From: Cellulomonas sp. SLBN-39
Lineage (GTDB): Bacteria; Actinomycetota; Actinomycetes; Actinomycetales; Cellulomonadaceae
Assembly (NCBI RefSeq): GCF_006715865.1
Contig: NZ_VFOA01000001.1
Location: 2,790,001 to 2,854,000, forward strand
Length of the DNA stretch: 64,000 bases
Direction of reading: 5' to 3'
Shown: positions 41,362 through 50,825 of the stretch, piece after piece
How positions within the stretch are numbered: position 1 is the stretch's first letter
Layout of the letters: each line of letters opens with the position of its first letter
Position numbers and translations under genes: made by a program
The notes under the pieces: generated by a model
The model's input: the letters and a program-made list of their open reading frames with translations, nothing else
Told to the model about the DNA's origin: nothing
Database searches by the model: none

Positions 41362-41403
41362 GTGCGTCGTACCGCAGCCCGGGGGGCTGACGGCGCCGGT
41401 GGA

Positions 41404-42447
41404 TCAGGGGCCCGGCGGACCCGGCAGCCGGGAGCACCCGCAGTCGGGGTGGGCCGGCCAGTCGCGGACGCGGCCGACGACGTCGGGCAGCGCGAGCTGC
41501 ACCGTCGCACCGGTGAGGGACGGGACAGCGCCGTCGACGTGCACGAGGACCTGCGCCGCGGCCAGCGCGGCGCTCGCACCGGCGACGACGCCGACCTCGC
41601 CGCCGCGGCGACCCGCCGCACCGGTGCCGGCGCCGCCCGCGGTGAGGCGGGCCAGCACCGTCGGCCAGGCGGGGTCGATGTCGGCACGGTGCAGGTCGAG
41701 GCAGTGCAGGCACGGGTCGAGCCCGGGGCGCACGAACGGTCCGACGGTGGTGTCCGCGGCGCGCACCACCACCGACAGGTGCGCGAGCCCGTGCGCCATG
41801 AGCAGCGTGGCCCGCGCCGGGTCGGCCGCGTCGTGCTCGACGACCACCACGACGTCGGGCGCGGCGTCGACGTCGACGCGCACACCCGGTGCGGCGTCCT
41901 GCAGGGCCCGCCGCGCCGCGGTCGCGCGCGGCACCCCCACGTCGGCCCACCGGTGCGCCCCGCCCGCCACGTCGACCGAGCCGACGGGGGAGTCGTCGTC
42001 CAGCAGGAGGGTGCCGACGCCGGCCGTCGCCAGGTGCGTCGCCACGGCCATCCCGGTGGCGCCGAGGCCGACGACCCCCACGACGGCCCGCGACCGGGCG
42101 AGGACCTGCCGCTCGCCGTCCCCGTCGGCGGTGAGCAGGGACCACGCGTCGGCGTCCGCGGACGCCGGGCCGTGCACCGCGGTGCCCGGCGCGGGGTCGG
42201 GCCGGGTCAGGCCCGCCGCCGCGAGATCGGCGACGGTCTGCCGGACGCGGGCCGCCCGCGCGCCGGCGCCGCGGGCGAGCGCGTCGAGGTCGGTGCCGGG
42301 CCCGACCCCGCACCACAGCCGCACCTCGTCCGGGTCGAGCCCGTCGACGCGGACCGCCCAGCGGGGGTCGAGGCCGACCTGCACCTCGTCCGCTCCGCGG
42401 GGCAGCACCTGCACACCCGGCCGCAGCCGTACCGTCCTCGTCCGCAC
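41404..42447 (-). CDS. ThiF/E1-like protein
   Basis: 347 residues. An N-terminal winged-helix-like part (about 1-95) precedes a Rossmann fold (VVGVVGLGATGMAVATHLAT, then LLLDDDSPVGSVDV) typical of ThiF/MoeB/E1 activating enzymes. CLHCLDLH and CGCS near the end could bind zinc as in the E1 family. The ATP-binding Arg and catalytic Cys cannot be placed with confidence. E1-like proteins adenylate the C-terminus of a partner protein; no partner is visible nearby. GTG at 42447 is seven bases after GACAGT; GTG at 42456 is possible. Confidence 0.75.
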   Translation of the reverse strand: MRTRTVRLRPGVQVLPRGADEVQVGLDPRWAVRVDGLDPDEVRLWCGVGPGTDLDALARGAGARAARVRQTVADLAAAGLTRPDPAPGTAVHGPASADADAWSLLTADGDGERQVLARSRAVVGVVGLGATGMAVATHLATAGVGTLLLDDDSPVGSVDVAGGAHRWADVGVPRATAARRALQDAAPGVRVDVDAAPDVVVVVEHDAADPARATLLMAHGLAHLSVVVRAADTTVGPFVRPGLDPCLHCLDLHRADIDPAWPTVLARLTAGGAGTGAAGRRGGEVGVVAGASAALAAAQVLVHVDGAVPSLTGATVQLALPDVVGRVRDWPAHPDCGCSRLPGPPGP

Positions 42448-42608
42448 GGCGGGCACTGTCGCAGGTCGGCACGCGTCCCGTCGCCCGCCGTCCACAGCGC
42501 CCGCCCGCCCGCCGCCCGCACTCCTCGCCGCCGGCCCGGCCACGCCCGTCGTGCGCCGCGCCGGGGGTGGTCGACGCCGCCGTCGGCGGTCGGCGCTAGC
42601 GTGCAGGG

Positions 42609-43220
42609 GTGCCGGTCCCCGAGGAGCCGCCCCGCACGGGCGCGCACGCGCGCGGCCCGGACGCGCCGGTCGAGGTCCGCCGGTCGCGGCGCAGGTCCCG
42701 CACCGTCAGCGCGTGGCGGGAGGGCGACGTCACCGTCGTCGCGATCCCCGCGGGGTTCACCCGCAGCCAGGAGCGCGAGTGGGTGGGGCGCATGGTCGCC
42801 CGGCTCGCGGCGCAGGAGGGTCGCCGTCGCCCGTCCGACGCCCAGCTCGCGTCGCGGGCGACGGACCTGTCCCGGCGGTACCTCGGCGGGCGGGCCGTCC
42901 CGACGAGCGTGCGCTGGTCGAGCAACCAGGGGCGCCGCTGGGGGTCGTGCACCCCCACCGACGGCACGATCCGCATCTCCGACCGCGTGCGGGGCATGCC
43001 CCGCTGGGTCCTGGACTACGTGCTGCTGCACGAGCTCGTGCACCTGCTCGTGCCCGGGCACGGCCCCGACTTCTGGGCCGAGCTGGCCACGTACCCGCAC
43101 ACCGGGCGCGCCCGCGGCTTCCTCGAGGGGTACGGCTACGCCCAGGACCGCGGGCCACGTCCGTCGCCGGACGGCGCCGACGAGCCGCCGGGCGACGACG
43201 AGGACGACGTCGACGCCTGA
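42609..43220 (+). CDS. M48-type (YgjP/DUF45) metallopeptidase
   Basis: 203 residues. Zinc site VLLHELVHLLVPGHGPDFWA (HELVH plus a third His), preceded by SVRWSSNQGRRWGSCTPTDG, the conserved DUF45/YgjP block. The acidic C-terminus is disordered. Substrate unknown. GTG start lies six bases after TAGCGT, the leaderless arrangement. It is divergent from the ThiF-like gene. Confidence 0.9.
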   Translation: MPVPEEPPRTGAHARGPDAPVEVRRSRRRSRTVSAWREGDVTVVAIPAGFTRSQEREWVGRMVARLAAQEGRRRPSDAQLASRATDLSRRYLGGRAVPTSVRWSSNQGRRWGSCTPTDGTIRISDRVRGMPRWVLDYVLLHELVHLLVPGHGPDFWAELATYPHTGRARGFLEGYGYAQDRGPRPSPDGADEPPGDDEDDVDA

Positions 43221-43258
43221 CGCCGCCCGAGCGGCCCGCTCGCGGGCCCGGGCGGCGT
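43220..43258. terminator. Hairpin between convergent genes
   Basis: ACGCCGCCCG (43220-43229) pairs with CGGGCGGCGT (43249-43258); 19-base loop that can pair further internally. Confidence 0.6.
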
Positions 43259-43270
43259 CGGGCGCCCGCG

Positions 43271-44683
43271 TCAGGCCGGTGCGGGACCGTCCTCGTCGCC
43301 GAGGATCTCCGCGAGCGCACGGTCCAGGTCCGCCGACCCCTCCACGGCCGCCGCCCGCCGCGCGTCGTAGCCGGCGGGGTCGTCGAGGTCCTCCGCGGCG
43401 GGCACGAGGTCGGGGTGCGCCCACACCGCGTCCCGGCCGTCGACGCCGCGCGTGGTCGTCAGGTGCGCCCACACGGCGGCCGCGTCGCGCAGCCGCCGGG
43501 GCCGCAGCTCCAGGCCCACGAGGCTCGCGAACGTCTGCTCGGCTGGCCCGCCCGCGGCACGCCGGCGCCGCACCATCTCCTGCAGCGGGACCGCGTGCGG
43601 CAGGTGCGGCAGCGCGGCCCGGGTCGCGACCTCGTCGACCCAGCCCTCGACGAGCGCGAGCGCCGTCTCCAGCCGCGCGAGGGCCGCCTGCTGCTCGGGC
43701 GTGGTCTGCGGCGCGAACACCCCGCCGGACAGCGCCTGCTGGAGCGCGGCCTGGTCGGTGGGGTCGATCGCGCCGACGGCCTCCTCGAGCTGGTCGACGT
43801 CGACGGTGATGCCCCGGGCGTACTGCTCGACGGCGTCGAGCAGGTGGGCGCGGACCCAGGGCACGTGCGCGAACAGGCGGGTCGCGGCGACCTCGCGCAG
43901 CGCGAGGTACAGCCGGACCTCCTCGGGCGGGGCGTCCAGGCCCTCGGCGAACGCGTCGACGTTGCCGGCGACGAGGGCCGGCGCGGGCTTCTCCAGCAGC
44001 GGCAGGCCGATGTCCGTGGTGCCGAAGACCTCGCGTGCGAGTGTCCCGGCCGCCTGCCCGACCTGCAGGCCGAAGACCGCCGAGCCCAGCCCGCGCAGCA
44101 GGCGCTGCGGGTCGCCGAGGGGCGAGCCGCCGCCGTCGGGCAGCCCGCCGAGCAGGCCGTCCTCGCCGGCGGCCCGGCCGAGGGCCTGCGCGAGGGCGGT
44201 CGACAGCGACGACGCCACCGGCTCGGTCAGGGCCCGCCACGTGGGCAGCGTCGCCTCGACCCACTCGGCGCGGCTCCACGCGTGCGGGGTCCCGCCCGAC
44301 GGGGGCAGCGACGTCGCCGCGTCCAGCCACAGCTCGGCCACGGACAGCGCGTCGAGGACCTCGCGGCGGCGCGCGGGCGACAACGACGGGTCCCCGCCCT
44401 GCGCGGCCTGCTGGCGGGCCAGGTCGTGCGCCATCTGCCAGTTCACGGGCTCGTCGCCGGACGCGGCGAACATGCGCTGCACCTGCGAGACCACCTGGGC
44501 CAGCAGCGCCGGGTCCGACGGCAGGCCCGAGGCGGCGGCCATCGCGGCGGGGTCCATGCCGCGCTCGCGCATCTCACGGATCGCGTCGTCGGCGGCGGGG
44601 CCGAGCACGGCGCGCAGCATCTCCTCCCACGGCTGCGGGCCGTCCTGGTGCGGACCGCTCGGGGCGGGGACGTCGGGGCTCAT
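43271..44683 (-). CDS. DUF2342-family protein (zinc-metalloprotease-like)
   Basis: 470 residues. The core from about 170 to 400 (GQAAGTLAREVFGTTDIGLP; HVPWVRAHLLDAVEQYARGI; LALVEGWVDEVATRA) matches the DUF2342 family, whose members are described as zinc-dependent metalloproteases. No HExxH is visible: the place expected to hold it reads LVEGWVDEV, so catalysis is doubtful in this subfamily. Ala/Pro-rich at both ends. GGGAGG is six bases before the ATG. The M. tuberculosis counterpart (Rv3195) is also next to the S16 protease gene. Confidence 0.8.
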   Translation of the reverse strand: MSPDVPAPSGPHQDGPQPWEEMLRAVLGPAADDAIREMRERGMDPAAMAAASGLPSDPALLAQVVSQVQRMFAASGDEPVNWQMAHDLARQQAAQGGDPSLSPARRREVLDALSVAELWLDAATSLPPSGGTPHAWSRAEWVEATLPTWRALTEPVASSLSTALAQALGRAAGEDGLLGGLPDGGGSPLGDPQRLLRGLGSAVFGLQVGQAAGTLAREVFGTTDIGLPLLEKPAPALVAGNVDAFAEGLDAPPEEVRLYLALREVAATRLFAHVPWVRAHLLDAVEQYARGITVDVDQLEEAVGAIDPTDQAALQQALSGGVFAPQTTPEQQAALARLETALALVEGWVDEVATRAALPHLPHAVPLQEMVRRRRAAGGPAEQTFASLVGLELRPRRLRDAAAVWAHLTTTRGVDGRDAVWAHPDLVPAAEDLDDPAGYDARRAAAVEGSADLDRALAEILGDEDGPAPA

Positions 44684-44833
44684 GCGGGGCCTCCCGGGAT
44701 CGGTGACGGCTGCGGACCTCACGGTAACCAGCCGCCGTGGGCCGCACCCCCGCGCGGGCTGCCCGGTTCGCTCACGGCGCAGCGACCCGCTGGTGCGCAC
44801 GGACCGCACAGCGGCGTGGGGGATGATCGGGGG

Positions 44834-45964
44834 GTGCTCGACGACCACACCCAGGACGGACCCGTGCCGCACCCCGCCGCGTCGCAGGCCGACCCGCCCG
44901 AGGAGGCCCCCCGGGTGACGCCGCGCGCGGTCATCCTCTCGCTGGGCATGCTCGTGACGTCCGCGCTCGCGGCCGTGCTGGTGGTGGTCCCCGCCCCCTA
45001 CGCGGTGACGAGCCCCGGCCCCACGCGGGACGTCCTCGGCGAGGTCGACGGCACGCCCCTGATCGCGGTCGACGGTGCGACCACGTACCCGTCGACGGGC
45101 GAGCTGCGGCTGACCACGATCAGCAGCACGGGCGGCCCCGGCTACCCCTCCAGCGTGCTGGACACGCTGCGTGGCTGGGTGTCGTCGACGAGCGTCGTGC
45201 TGCCCCGCGAGCAGGTCTACCCGCCGGCGACCACGCAGGACGAGATCGACGAGACCAACACCGAGGAGATGGTGTCCTCGCAAGAGAACGCCACGGTCGC
45301 GGCGCTGACCGAGCTCGGCTACGACGTCCCCGCGACGCTCGTGGTCGCCGGGACCGTCGAGGGCTCGGGTGCGCAGGGCCTGCTGGAGGAGGCGGACGTC
45401 CTCACGCAGATGGACGGCGTGGACCTGCCCGACTACCAGACGCTCATCGGGGCGCTCGCGGACGTGACGCCCGGGGACACGGTGACGCTGACGGTGCAGC
45501 GCGAGGGGCAGGCGCGCGACGTCGAGGTCGTGACGGGGGAGCGCGAGGACGGTGGCGCGCAGATCGGCGTGTTCATCGACCCGCAGTTCGACATGCCGGT
45601 GGACGTGACGATCAACATCGACGGCATCGGCGGCCCCAGCGCCGGCACGATGTTCGCCCTCGGGATCGTCGACCTGCTCACCCCGGAGGACGAGGCGGGC
45701 GGCGAGGTCATCGCGGGCACGGGCACGATGGACGTGTCCGGGGCGGTGGGGCCGATCGGCGGGATCCGGCAGAAGCTCGCGGGCGCGCAGCGCGACGGGG
45801 CGGCGTGGTTCCTCGCACCGGCGGACAACTGCGCGGAGGTCGTCGACCACGTGCCGGACGGCCTGCGGGTGGTCAGCGTGCAGACGCTGCACGAGGCCCG
45901 TGAGGCCGTCGTGGCGATCGGCGCGGGGACGGCGGACGACCTGCCGACCTGCACCGCCGGCTGA
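44834..45964 (+). CDS. PDZ and Lon-S16 domain protease (YlbL/SdrC type)
   Basis: 376 residues. One N-terminal membrane anchor (AVILSLGMLVTSALAAVLVV), an extracytoplasmic part with a PDZ domain (about 160-235, GSGAQGLLEEADVLTQMDGV), and a Lon-type S16 domain whose dyad is Ser269 (GIGGPSAGT) and Lys314 (GGIRQKLAGA). It should cut membrane or cell-surface proteins. GTG start is six bases after GATGAT. Counterpart of Rv3194c in the conserved block. Confidence 0.92.
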   Translation: MLDDHTQDGPVPHPAASQADPPEEAPRVTPRAVILSLGMLVTSALAAVLVVVPAPYAVTSPGPTRDVLGEVDGTPLIAVDGATTYPSTGELRLTTISSTGGPGYPSSVLDTLRGWVSSTSVVLPREQVYPPATTQDEIDETNTEEMVSSQENATVAALTELGYDVPATLVVAGTVEGSGAQGLLEEADVLTQMDGVDLPDYQTLIGALADVTPGDTVTLTVQREGQARDVEVVTGEREDGGAQIGVFIDPQFDMPVDVTINIDGIGGPSAGTMFALGIVDLLTPEDEAGGEVIAGTGTMDVSGAVGPIGGIRQKLAGAQRDGAAWFLAPADNCAEVVDHVPDGLRVVSVQTLHEAREAVVAIGAGTADDLPTCTAG

Positions 45965-45967
45965 CCG

Positions 45968-45994
45968 GCGGGCACCTGACGGGCCGCTGCCCGC
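45968..45994. terminator. Weak hairpin between convergent genes
   Basis: GCGGGCA and TGCCCGC form a 7-pair stem with a 13-base loop, directly between the S16 protease stop and the PPA1309 stop. Confidence 0.35.
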
Positions 45995-45998
45995 GGTG

Positions 45999-46580
45999 TC
46001 AGTCGAGCGTCGCGCGGACGGCCGCGACCAGGCCCGGGACGAGGTCCGCGCCCTGGGCGACCGCGTCGTCGGTGTCGTGCGCCCGGGTGCGCAGCGCGCA
46101 CCAGGACGTGCCGTCGCGCAGGGCGCCCACGGCGAGACGGACGTCCTGCCGCTGCGGGTGCGCGAGGAGCTGCTCCAGCGCCGCCGCGGGGTCGGCGGGC
46201 AGCGCCTCCTCGGCCTCGGGCGGCAGCACGACACGCTCGACGGTCACGGCGACCCCGTCCACGGCGTCGGGCCACGACAGGGCGGCGAGGAGCTGCTCGA
46301 GGTCGTCGGCGGCCGGCAGGCCCTCCTGCTCGACGGACGTCAGGTGCCAGTCGTCGGCCCGCGCGGCCGCCAGCACGTCGGGGGTCAGCTGGTCGGCCAG
46401 GCCGGGCTCGGCGGCGAGCGCCGCCTGCGTGCGCACGAGCGCGAAGACCCGGACGGGTGCGTCCCAGCCGGCGGCGGCCACGTGGTGCTCGACCTCGCGG
46501 ACCGCGTCGGCGAGGGCGTGGCCGGCGCGTGCCTGCGGGGTGCGGGCGGGGGAGGGCTGGTCGGGTGCGGTGCTGCTCAC
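45999..46580 (-). CDS. PPA1309-family protein
   Basis: 193 residues, soluble, acidic: AVREVEHHVAAAGWDAPVRV, VFALVRTQAALAAEPGLADQ, DWHLTSVEQEGLP, ending in AHDTDDAVAQGADLVPGLVA. Matches the PPA1309 family of actinobacteria, of unknown function, nearly always beside the UPF0182 gene. GTG start six bases after CACGAT. Divergent from UPF0182 with a 103-base gap. Confidence 0.85.
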   Translation of the reverse strand: MSSTAPDQPSPARTPQARAGHALADAVREVEHHVAAAGWDAPVRVFALVRTQAALAAEPGLADQLTPDVLAAARADDWHLTSVEQEGLPAADDLEQLLAALSWPDAVDGVAVTVERVVLPPEAEEALPADPAAALEQLLAHPQRQDVRLAVGALRDGTSWCALRTRAHDTDDAVAQGADLVPGLVAAVRATLD

Positions 46581-46683
46581 GGGCCCATCGTCGCACCGTG
46601 TGGGAACCTGAGGCCCACGCTGTGCGTTCCACCGCACGACATCCCCAGGCCCGACCCGCCCCGACGACGAGGACCTCTGCACC

Positions 46684-49600
46684 GTGACCTCCGCCTCACC
46701 CCCCCGCCCCCGCCCGGTCGCCGGCCGGCGTCGTGGCGTGCTCGTGCCCACGCTCGTCACGCTCGGCGTGATCGTGGTCGCCGTGCTCGTCCTCGCGCAG
46801 GTCTGGACCGAGGTCATGTGGTTCGACCAGCTCGGCTTCGTCGAGGTCCTGCGCACCGAGTGGGCGACCCGCGGCCTGCTGTTCGTCGCGGGCTTCGCGC
46901 TCATGGCCGGCGCCGTCGGCTTCAGCCTGAGCTTCGCCTACCGCTCCCGCCCGGTGTACGCGCCGACGACGCAGGAGCAGGCCAGCCTCGACCAGTACCG
47001 CGAGGCCATCGAGCCGCTGCGCCGTCTGGTGCTGATCGTCGGCCCGGTGGTCCTCGGGCTGTTCGCCGGCGGTGCCGCGTCGCAGCAGTGGACGACGGTG
47101 CAGCTGTGGATCCACGGCGGCCAGGTCGGCGAGGTCGACCCCGAGTACGGCATGGACCTCGGCTTCTTCCTGTTCACGCTGCCCGGCCTGCGGTTCGTGG
47201 TGTCGTTCCTCATGGCGGTGACGGTGCTGTCGGCCATCACGGCGGTCGCGACGCACTACCTGTACGGCGGGGTGCGGATCGGCGGCGGCTCGGGCACGCC
47301 GCGGACCACGCGGGCCGCGCGGGTGCACCTGTCGGTGCTCGGTGCGGCCGTGCTGGTGCTCATGGCGGCCAACTACTGGCTCGACCGGTACTCGATCCTC
47401 ACCAAGCAGCAGAGCGGGGACAACCGCTGGCAGGGTGCCGGGTTCACCGACATCAACGCGGTCGTCCCGTCCCGGGCGATCCTCGCGGTCGCCGCGCTGG
47501 TCGTCGCCGGCGCGTTCGTCGCGACCGCGATCACGGGCAACTGGAGGCTCCCGGCCATCGGCGTGGGCCTCATGGTCGTGGCGGCGATCGTCGTCGGCGG
47601 CGTGTACCCCGCGATCGTGCAGCGCTTCCAGGTGCAGCCGAACCAGCAGGACGCCGAGAGCGACTACATCCAGCGCAACATCGACGCGACCCTGGCGGCG
47701 TACGACCTCGAGGACGTGCAGGTCGAGGAGTACGACGCGTCGGTGACCGCGGAGCCGGGCGCGCTGCGCGAGGACGCCGAGACGACGGCGTCGATCCGTC
47801 TGCTCGACCCGACGATCGTGTCGCCGTCGTTCAAGCAGCTGCAGCAGATCCGTGGCTTCTACGACTTCCCGGAGTCGCTGTCGGTCGACCGGTACGAGAT
47901 CGACGGCGAGAGCCGCGACACCGTCATCGCCGTCCGCGAGCTCGACCTCGCGGGCCTGAACGACGCCCAGCGCAACTGGACGAACGACACCACGGTGTAC
48001 ACGCACGGGTTCGGGGTGGTGGCCGCGTACGGCAACACCCGCGGTGCCCGGGGTGCGCCCGAGTTCTGGGAGGGCGGCATCCCGTCCACCGGTGAGATGG
48101 GCGACTACGAGCCGCGCATCTACTTCGGCCAGTCGTCGCCGGAGTACTCGATCGTCGGCGGGCCCGAGGGGACCGACGGCTGGGAGTTCGACTACCCGGA
48201 CGACGAGACCGGCACGGGCTCGGTGCCGTACCGGTTCCCGACGCAGGACGTCAGCGCGGGCCCGGAGATCGACGACCCCTTCAGCAAGCTGCTGTACGCC
48301 CTGAAGTTCGGCGACGAGCAGATCCTCTTCTCCGACCGGGTGACGCCCGACTCGCAGATCCTGTACGACCGTGACCCGCGCGAGCGCGTGGCCAAGATCG
48401 CGCCGTACCTCGACCTCGACGGGCGCGTGTACCCGGCGGTCGTCGACGGGCGGGTCAAGTGGGTCATCGACGGCTACACCACGTCCGACCAGTACCCGTA
48501 CGCCGCGCTGCGTTCGCTGGAGGAGGCGACGACCGACTCGCTCACGGAGACGTCGGCGACGGTGCAGACCCTGCTGCCCAAGCAGGTGAACTACATCCGC
48601 AACTCCGTGAAGGCCACGGTCGACGCCTACGACGGGTCCGTGGACCTGTACGCGTGGGACACGCAGGACCCGGTCCTCGCGGCCTGGCAGGAGGTCTTCC
48701 CGACGTCGCTGCAGCCGATGAGCGAGATCAGCGGCGAGCTCATGAGCCACCTGCGCTATCCCGAGGACCTGTTCAAGGTCCAGCGGAACCTGCTGAACCA
48801 GTACCACGTGACCGACGCGGCGCAGTTCTTCTCCGGCAACGACTTCTGGGCCAACCCGTACGACCCGACGGTCACCAGCACCGAGGTCCCGCAGCCGCCG
48901 TACTACCTGACGCTGCAGATGCCCGGCGCGGACGAGGCCCGGTTCTCGTTGATGTCGACGTTCATCCCGTCCGGGGCGAACGCGCGCAACGTGCTCACCG
49001 GCTACCTCGCGGTCGACGCGGAGGCGGGCGACACGCCGGGCCAGGTGTCGGAGAGCTACGGCACGCTGCGGCTGCTGGAGCTCTCCCGCGACTCCACGGT
49101 GCCCGGGCCCGGCCAGGCGGCGTCGAACTTCACCGCCGACCCGACGGTGTCGAACGAGCTGAACATCCTGGCCCGCGGCGACTCCCTGGTGCGGCGCGGG
49201 AACCTGCTGACGCTGCCCGTCGGCGGCGGCCTGCTGTACGTGCAGCCCGTGTACGTGCAGGCGTCCAGCGGCACCACGTACCCGCTGCTGCAGCGCGTGC
49301 TCGTGTCGTTCGGCGACGAGATCGGCTTCGCCGAGACCCTCGACGGGGCGCTCGACCAGGTGTTCGGCGGTGACTCCGGTGCGGAGGCCGGCGACGCGGG
49401 CACCGAGGGCGAGTCCGGGACCCCGCCGACCGAGGAGCCCACGGACGGCGCGACGGCGGAGCCGACGGCCGAGCCCACGGCGGAGCCGACCGCCGAGCCC
49501 AGCCCGGGCTCGGGCGTCGTCACCGACGCGCGCACGGCGCTCGACGAGGCCCTCGCCGACGCCCAGCAGGCGATCGAGGACGGGCAGGCGGCCCTGGCCG

Positions 49601-49692
49601 ACGGCGACTTCGCCGCGTACGGCGAGGCGCAGGACCGGCTCGACGCGGCCATCGCCGAGGCCCTGGCCGCCGAGGGTCGCCTCGACGACTGA
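46684..49692 (+). CDS. UPF0182 large membrane protein
   Basis: 1002 residues. Seven membrane segments in the first 310 residues (VPTLVTLGVIVVAVLVLAQV; LLFVAGFALMAGAVGFSLSF; LVLIVGPVVLGLFAGGAA and others), then a large extracellular domain (QADAESDYIQRNIDATLAAY region to RVLVSFGDEIGFAETLD), as in COG1615. The C-terminal 100 residues are an acidic Glu-Pro-Thr spacer and a helical hairpin (ALDEALADAQQAIEDGQAAL). Function unknown; widely conserved in actinobacteria. GAGGA precedes the GTG by about 11 bases. Confidence 0.92.
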   Translation: MTSASPPRPRPVAGRRRGVLVPTLVTLGVIVVAVLVLAQVWTEVMWFDQLGFVEVLRTEWATRGLLFVAGFALMAGAVGFSLSFAYRSRPVYAPTTQEQASLDQYREAIEPLRRLVLIVGPVVLGLFAGGAASQQWTTVQLWIHGGQVGEVDPEYGMDLGFFLFTLPGLRFVVSFLMAVTVLSAITAVATHYLYGGVRIGGGSGTPRTTRAARVHLSVLGAAVLVLMAANYWLDRYSILTKQQSGDNRWQGAGFTDINAVVPSRAILAVAALVVAGAFVATAITGNWRLPAIGVGLMVVAAIVVGGVYPAIVQRFQVQPNQQDAESDYIQRNIDATLAAYDLEDVQVEEYDASVTAEPGALREDAETTASIRLLDPTIVSPSFKQLQQIRGFYDFPESLSVDRYEIDGESRDTVIAVRELDLAGLNDAQRNWTNDTTVYTHGFGVVAAYGNTRGARGAPEFWEGGIPSTGEMGDYEPRIYFGQSSPEYSIVGGPEGTDGWEFDYPDDETGTGSVPYRFPTQDVSAGPEIDDPFSKLLYALKFGDEQILFSDRVTPDSQILYDRDPRERVAKIAPYLDLDGRVYPAVVDGRVKWVIDGYTTSDQYPYAALRSLEEATTDSLTETSATVQTLLPKQVNYIRNSVKATVDAYDGSVDLYAWDTQDPVLAAWQEVFPTSLQPMSEISGELMSHLRYPEDLFKVQRNLLNQYHVTDAAQFFSGNDFWANPYDPTVTSTEVPQPPYYLTLQMPGADEARFSLMSTFIPSGANARNVLTGYLAVDAEAGDTPGQVSESYGTLRLLELSRDSTVPGPGQAASNFTADPTVSNELNILARGDSLVRRGNLLTLPVGGGLLYVQPVYVQASSGTTYPLLQRVLVSFGDEIGFAETLDGALDQVFGGDSGAEAGDAGTEGESGTPPTEEPTDGATAEPTAEPTAEPTAEPSPGSGVVTDARTALDEALADAQQAIEDGQAALADGDFAAYGEAQDRLDAAIAEALAAEGRLDD
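49459..49500 (+). repeat. 12-base tandem repeat at the end of the UPF0182 gene
   Basis: Three and a half units of GAGCCGACGGCC-like sequence encode (EPTA)n, an extracellular flexible spacer. Confidence 0.8.
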
Positions 49693-49707
49693 CGACTCGC
49701 ACGGCCC

Positions 49708-49739
49708 GACGCCCGCCCCGGTCCACCGGGGCGGGCGTC
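49708..49739 (+). terminator. Terminator after the UPF0182 gene
   Basis: A perfect 14-pair stem, GACGCCCGCCCCGG and its complement, with a TCCA tetraloop. Confidence 0.8.
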
Positions 49740-49840
49740 GTCGCGTCCACCGCGGCTGGCCCCGGTAGACACCGCCCCGAGCGGGGCCGACCGGGGAGGG
49801 CCCGCGGGGTGCCCGGCCCGGCGCACCCCGCCGCCGAGGC

Positions 49841-50755
49841 CTACCCCGCGAGGGCGTCGGCCAGCGGGACGGGTGCGGGCAGGTCGGCCCGGGCGTCGCG
49901 AGGGTCGGCCGGGGCCGCGTCGACGATCGCGTGCACGAGCGGGTGCCACGGCCGCTGCGTGGGGCCCGTGAGCACGAGCGTCCGCACCGCCTGCGGCACG
50001 AGGGGCCGCATGACGACCTCCGCAGGCAGCATGGCCTGCCCCAGGCTCGGCATGAGCGAGACGCCGATGCCCTCGGCGACCATCCGGATCACGGTGCCGA
50101 GCTCGCGCACGTGCTGCGCCGGCGCCCACGGCAGGCCCGCGGCCGCGTGGATCCGCGCGATCTGCGGCTCGCACCCGCTCGGCGAGGACAGGATGCCGTC
50201 GTCCTGCAGGTCGGCGAGGTCGACGTACGGCTCGCCGGCCAGCGGGTGGTCGCGCCGCAGCAGGGCCCGGAAGTCGTCGCGCGCGACGACCAGCCCCCCG
50301 GCGGGTATCGGGTCGGGGTCCACGAGGACCGCCGCGTCGACCACGCCGTTGGCGAGCCACTGCGGCAGCTCTTCGTCGTCGCCCTCGAACACGCGCACCT
50401 GCACGTCGGGCAGCTGCTGGGCCCAGTGGTGCAGGAGCTGCGGCAGCAATCCCTGGCAGACGGTGGGCACGGCGCCCAGGCGCACGGTGCCGGCCACGCG
50501 GCCGGCGGCGGTCTCGGCGACGAAGGCGTCCGCGGAGGCCAGCGCAGCCCGGGCGTGCGGCAGCACCCGTGCGCCGAGCGCCGTCGGCCGTGCGGGCGAC
50601 TCCCGCTCGACCAGGCGCCCGCCGGCCTCCCGCTCGAGCGCCGCCACGGCGTGCGAGACGGCCGACTGGCTCACGTGCAGCGCCGCTGCGGCGTCGGTGA
50701 AGGTGCCGCGGTCGACGACCGCGACGAGGATCCGCAGCTGGGCGAGGGTGGGCAT
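49841..50755 (-). CDS. LysR-family regulator
   Basis: 304 residues. N-terminal winged HTH (LAQLRILVAVVDRGTFTDAA; LHVSQSAVSHAVAALERE) and a substrate-binding-type effector domain (VRLGAVPTVCQGLLPQLLHH). Divergent from a DMT-family exporter gene with 70 bases between starts, so it probably controls the exporter. ATG is six bases after TAGATT. The start codon itself lies inside a GGGCATGAGCAG repeat, suggesting tight autoregulation. Confidence 0.9.
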   Translation of the reverse strand: MPTLAQLRILVAVVDRGTFTDAAAALHVSQSAVSHAVAALEREAGGRLVERESPARPTALGARVLPHARAALASADAFVAETAAGRVAGTVRLGAVPTVCQGLLPQLLHHWAQQLPDVQVRVFEGDDEELPQWLANGVVDAAVLVDPDPIPAGGLVVARDDFRALLRRDHPLAGEPYVDLADLQDDGILSSPSGCEPQIARIHAAAGLPWAPAQHVRELGTVIRMVAEGIGVSLMPSLGQAMLPAEVVMRPLVPQAVRTLVLTGPTQRPWHPLVHAIVDAAPADPRDARADLPAPVPLADALAG

Positions 50756-50803
50756 GAGCAGAATCTATCCGGGCATGAGCAGGATTCGTTTGATTCATGC
50801 CCG
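50750..50803. promoter_or_regulatory. LysR-type binding region
   Basis: GGGCATGAGCAG(A/G)AT occurs twice as a direct repeat (50750-50764 and 50771-50785; 21-base period, two helical turns). The second copy is also the left arm of an inverted repeat, CGGGCATGA (50770-50778) and TCATGCCCG (50795-50803). The exporter promoter lies just right of it (CACCGT, 50814-50819). Confidence 0.65.
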
Positions 50804-50825
50804 CGCCAGGGTGCACCGTGGGCCC

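Noticed and set aside
45965-45998. Possible small gene between the S16 protease and PPA1309 genes
   Set aside because: Only 34 bases, filled by a weak hairpin.
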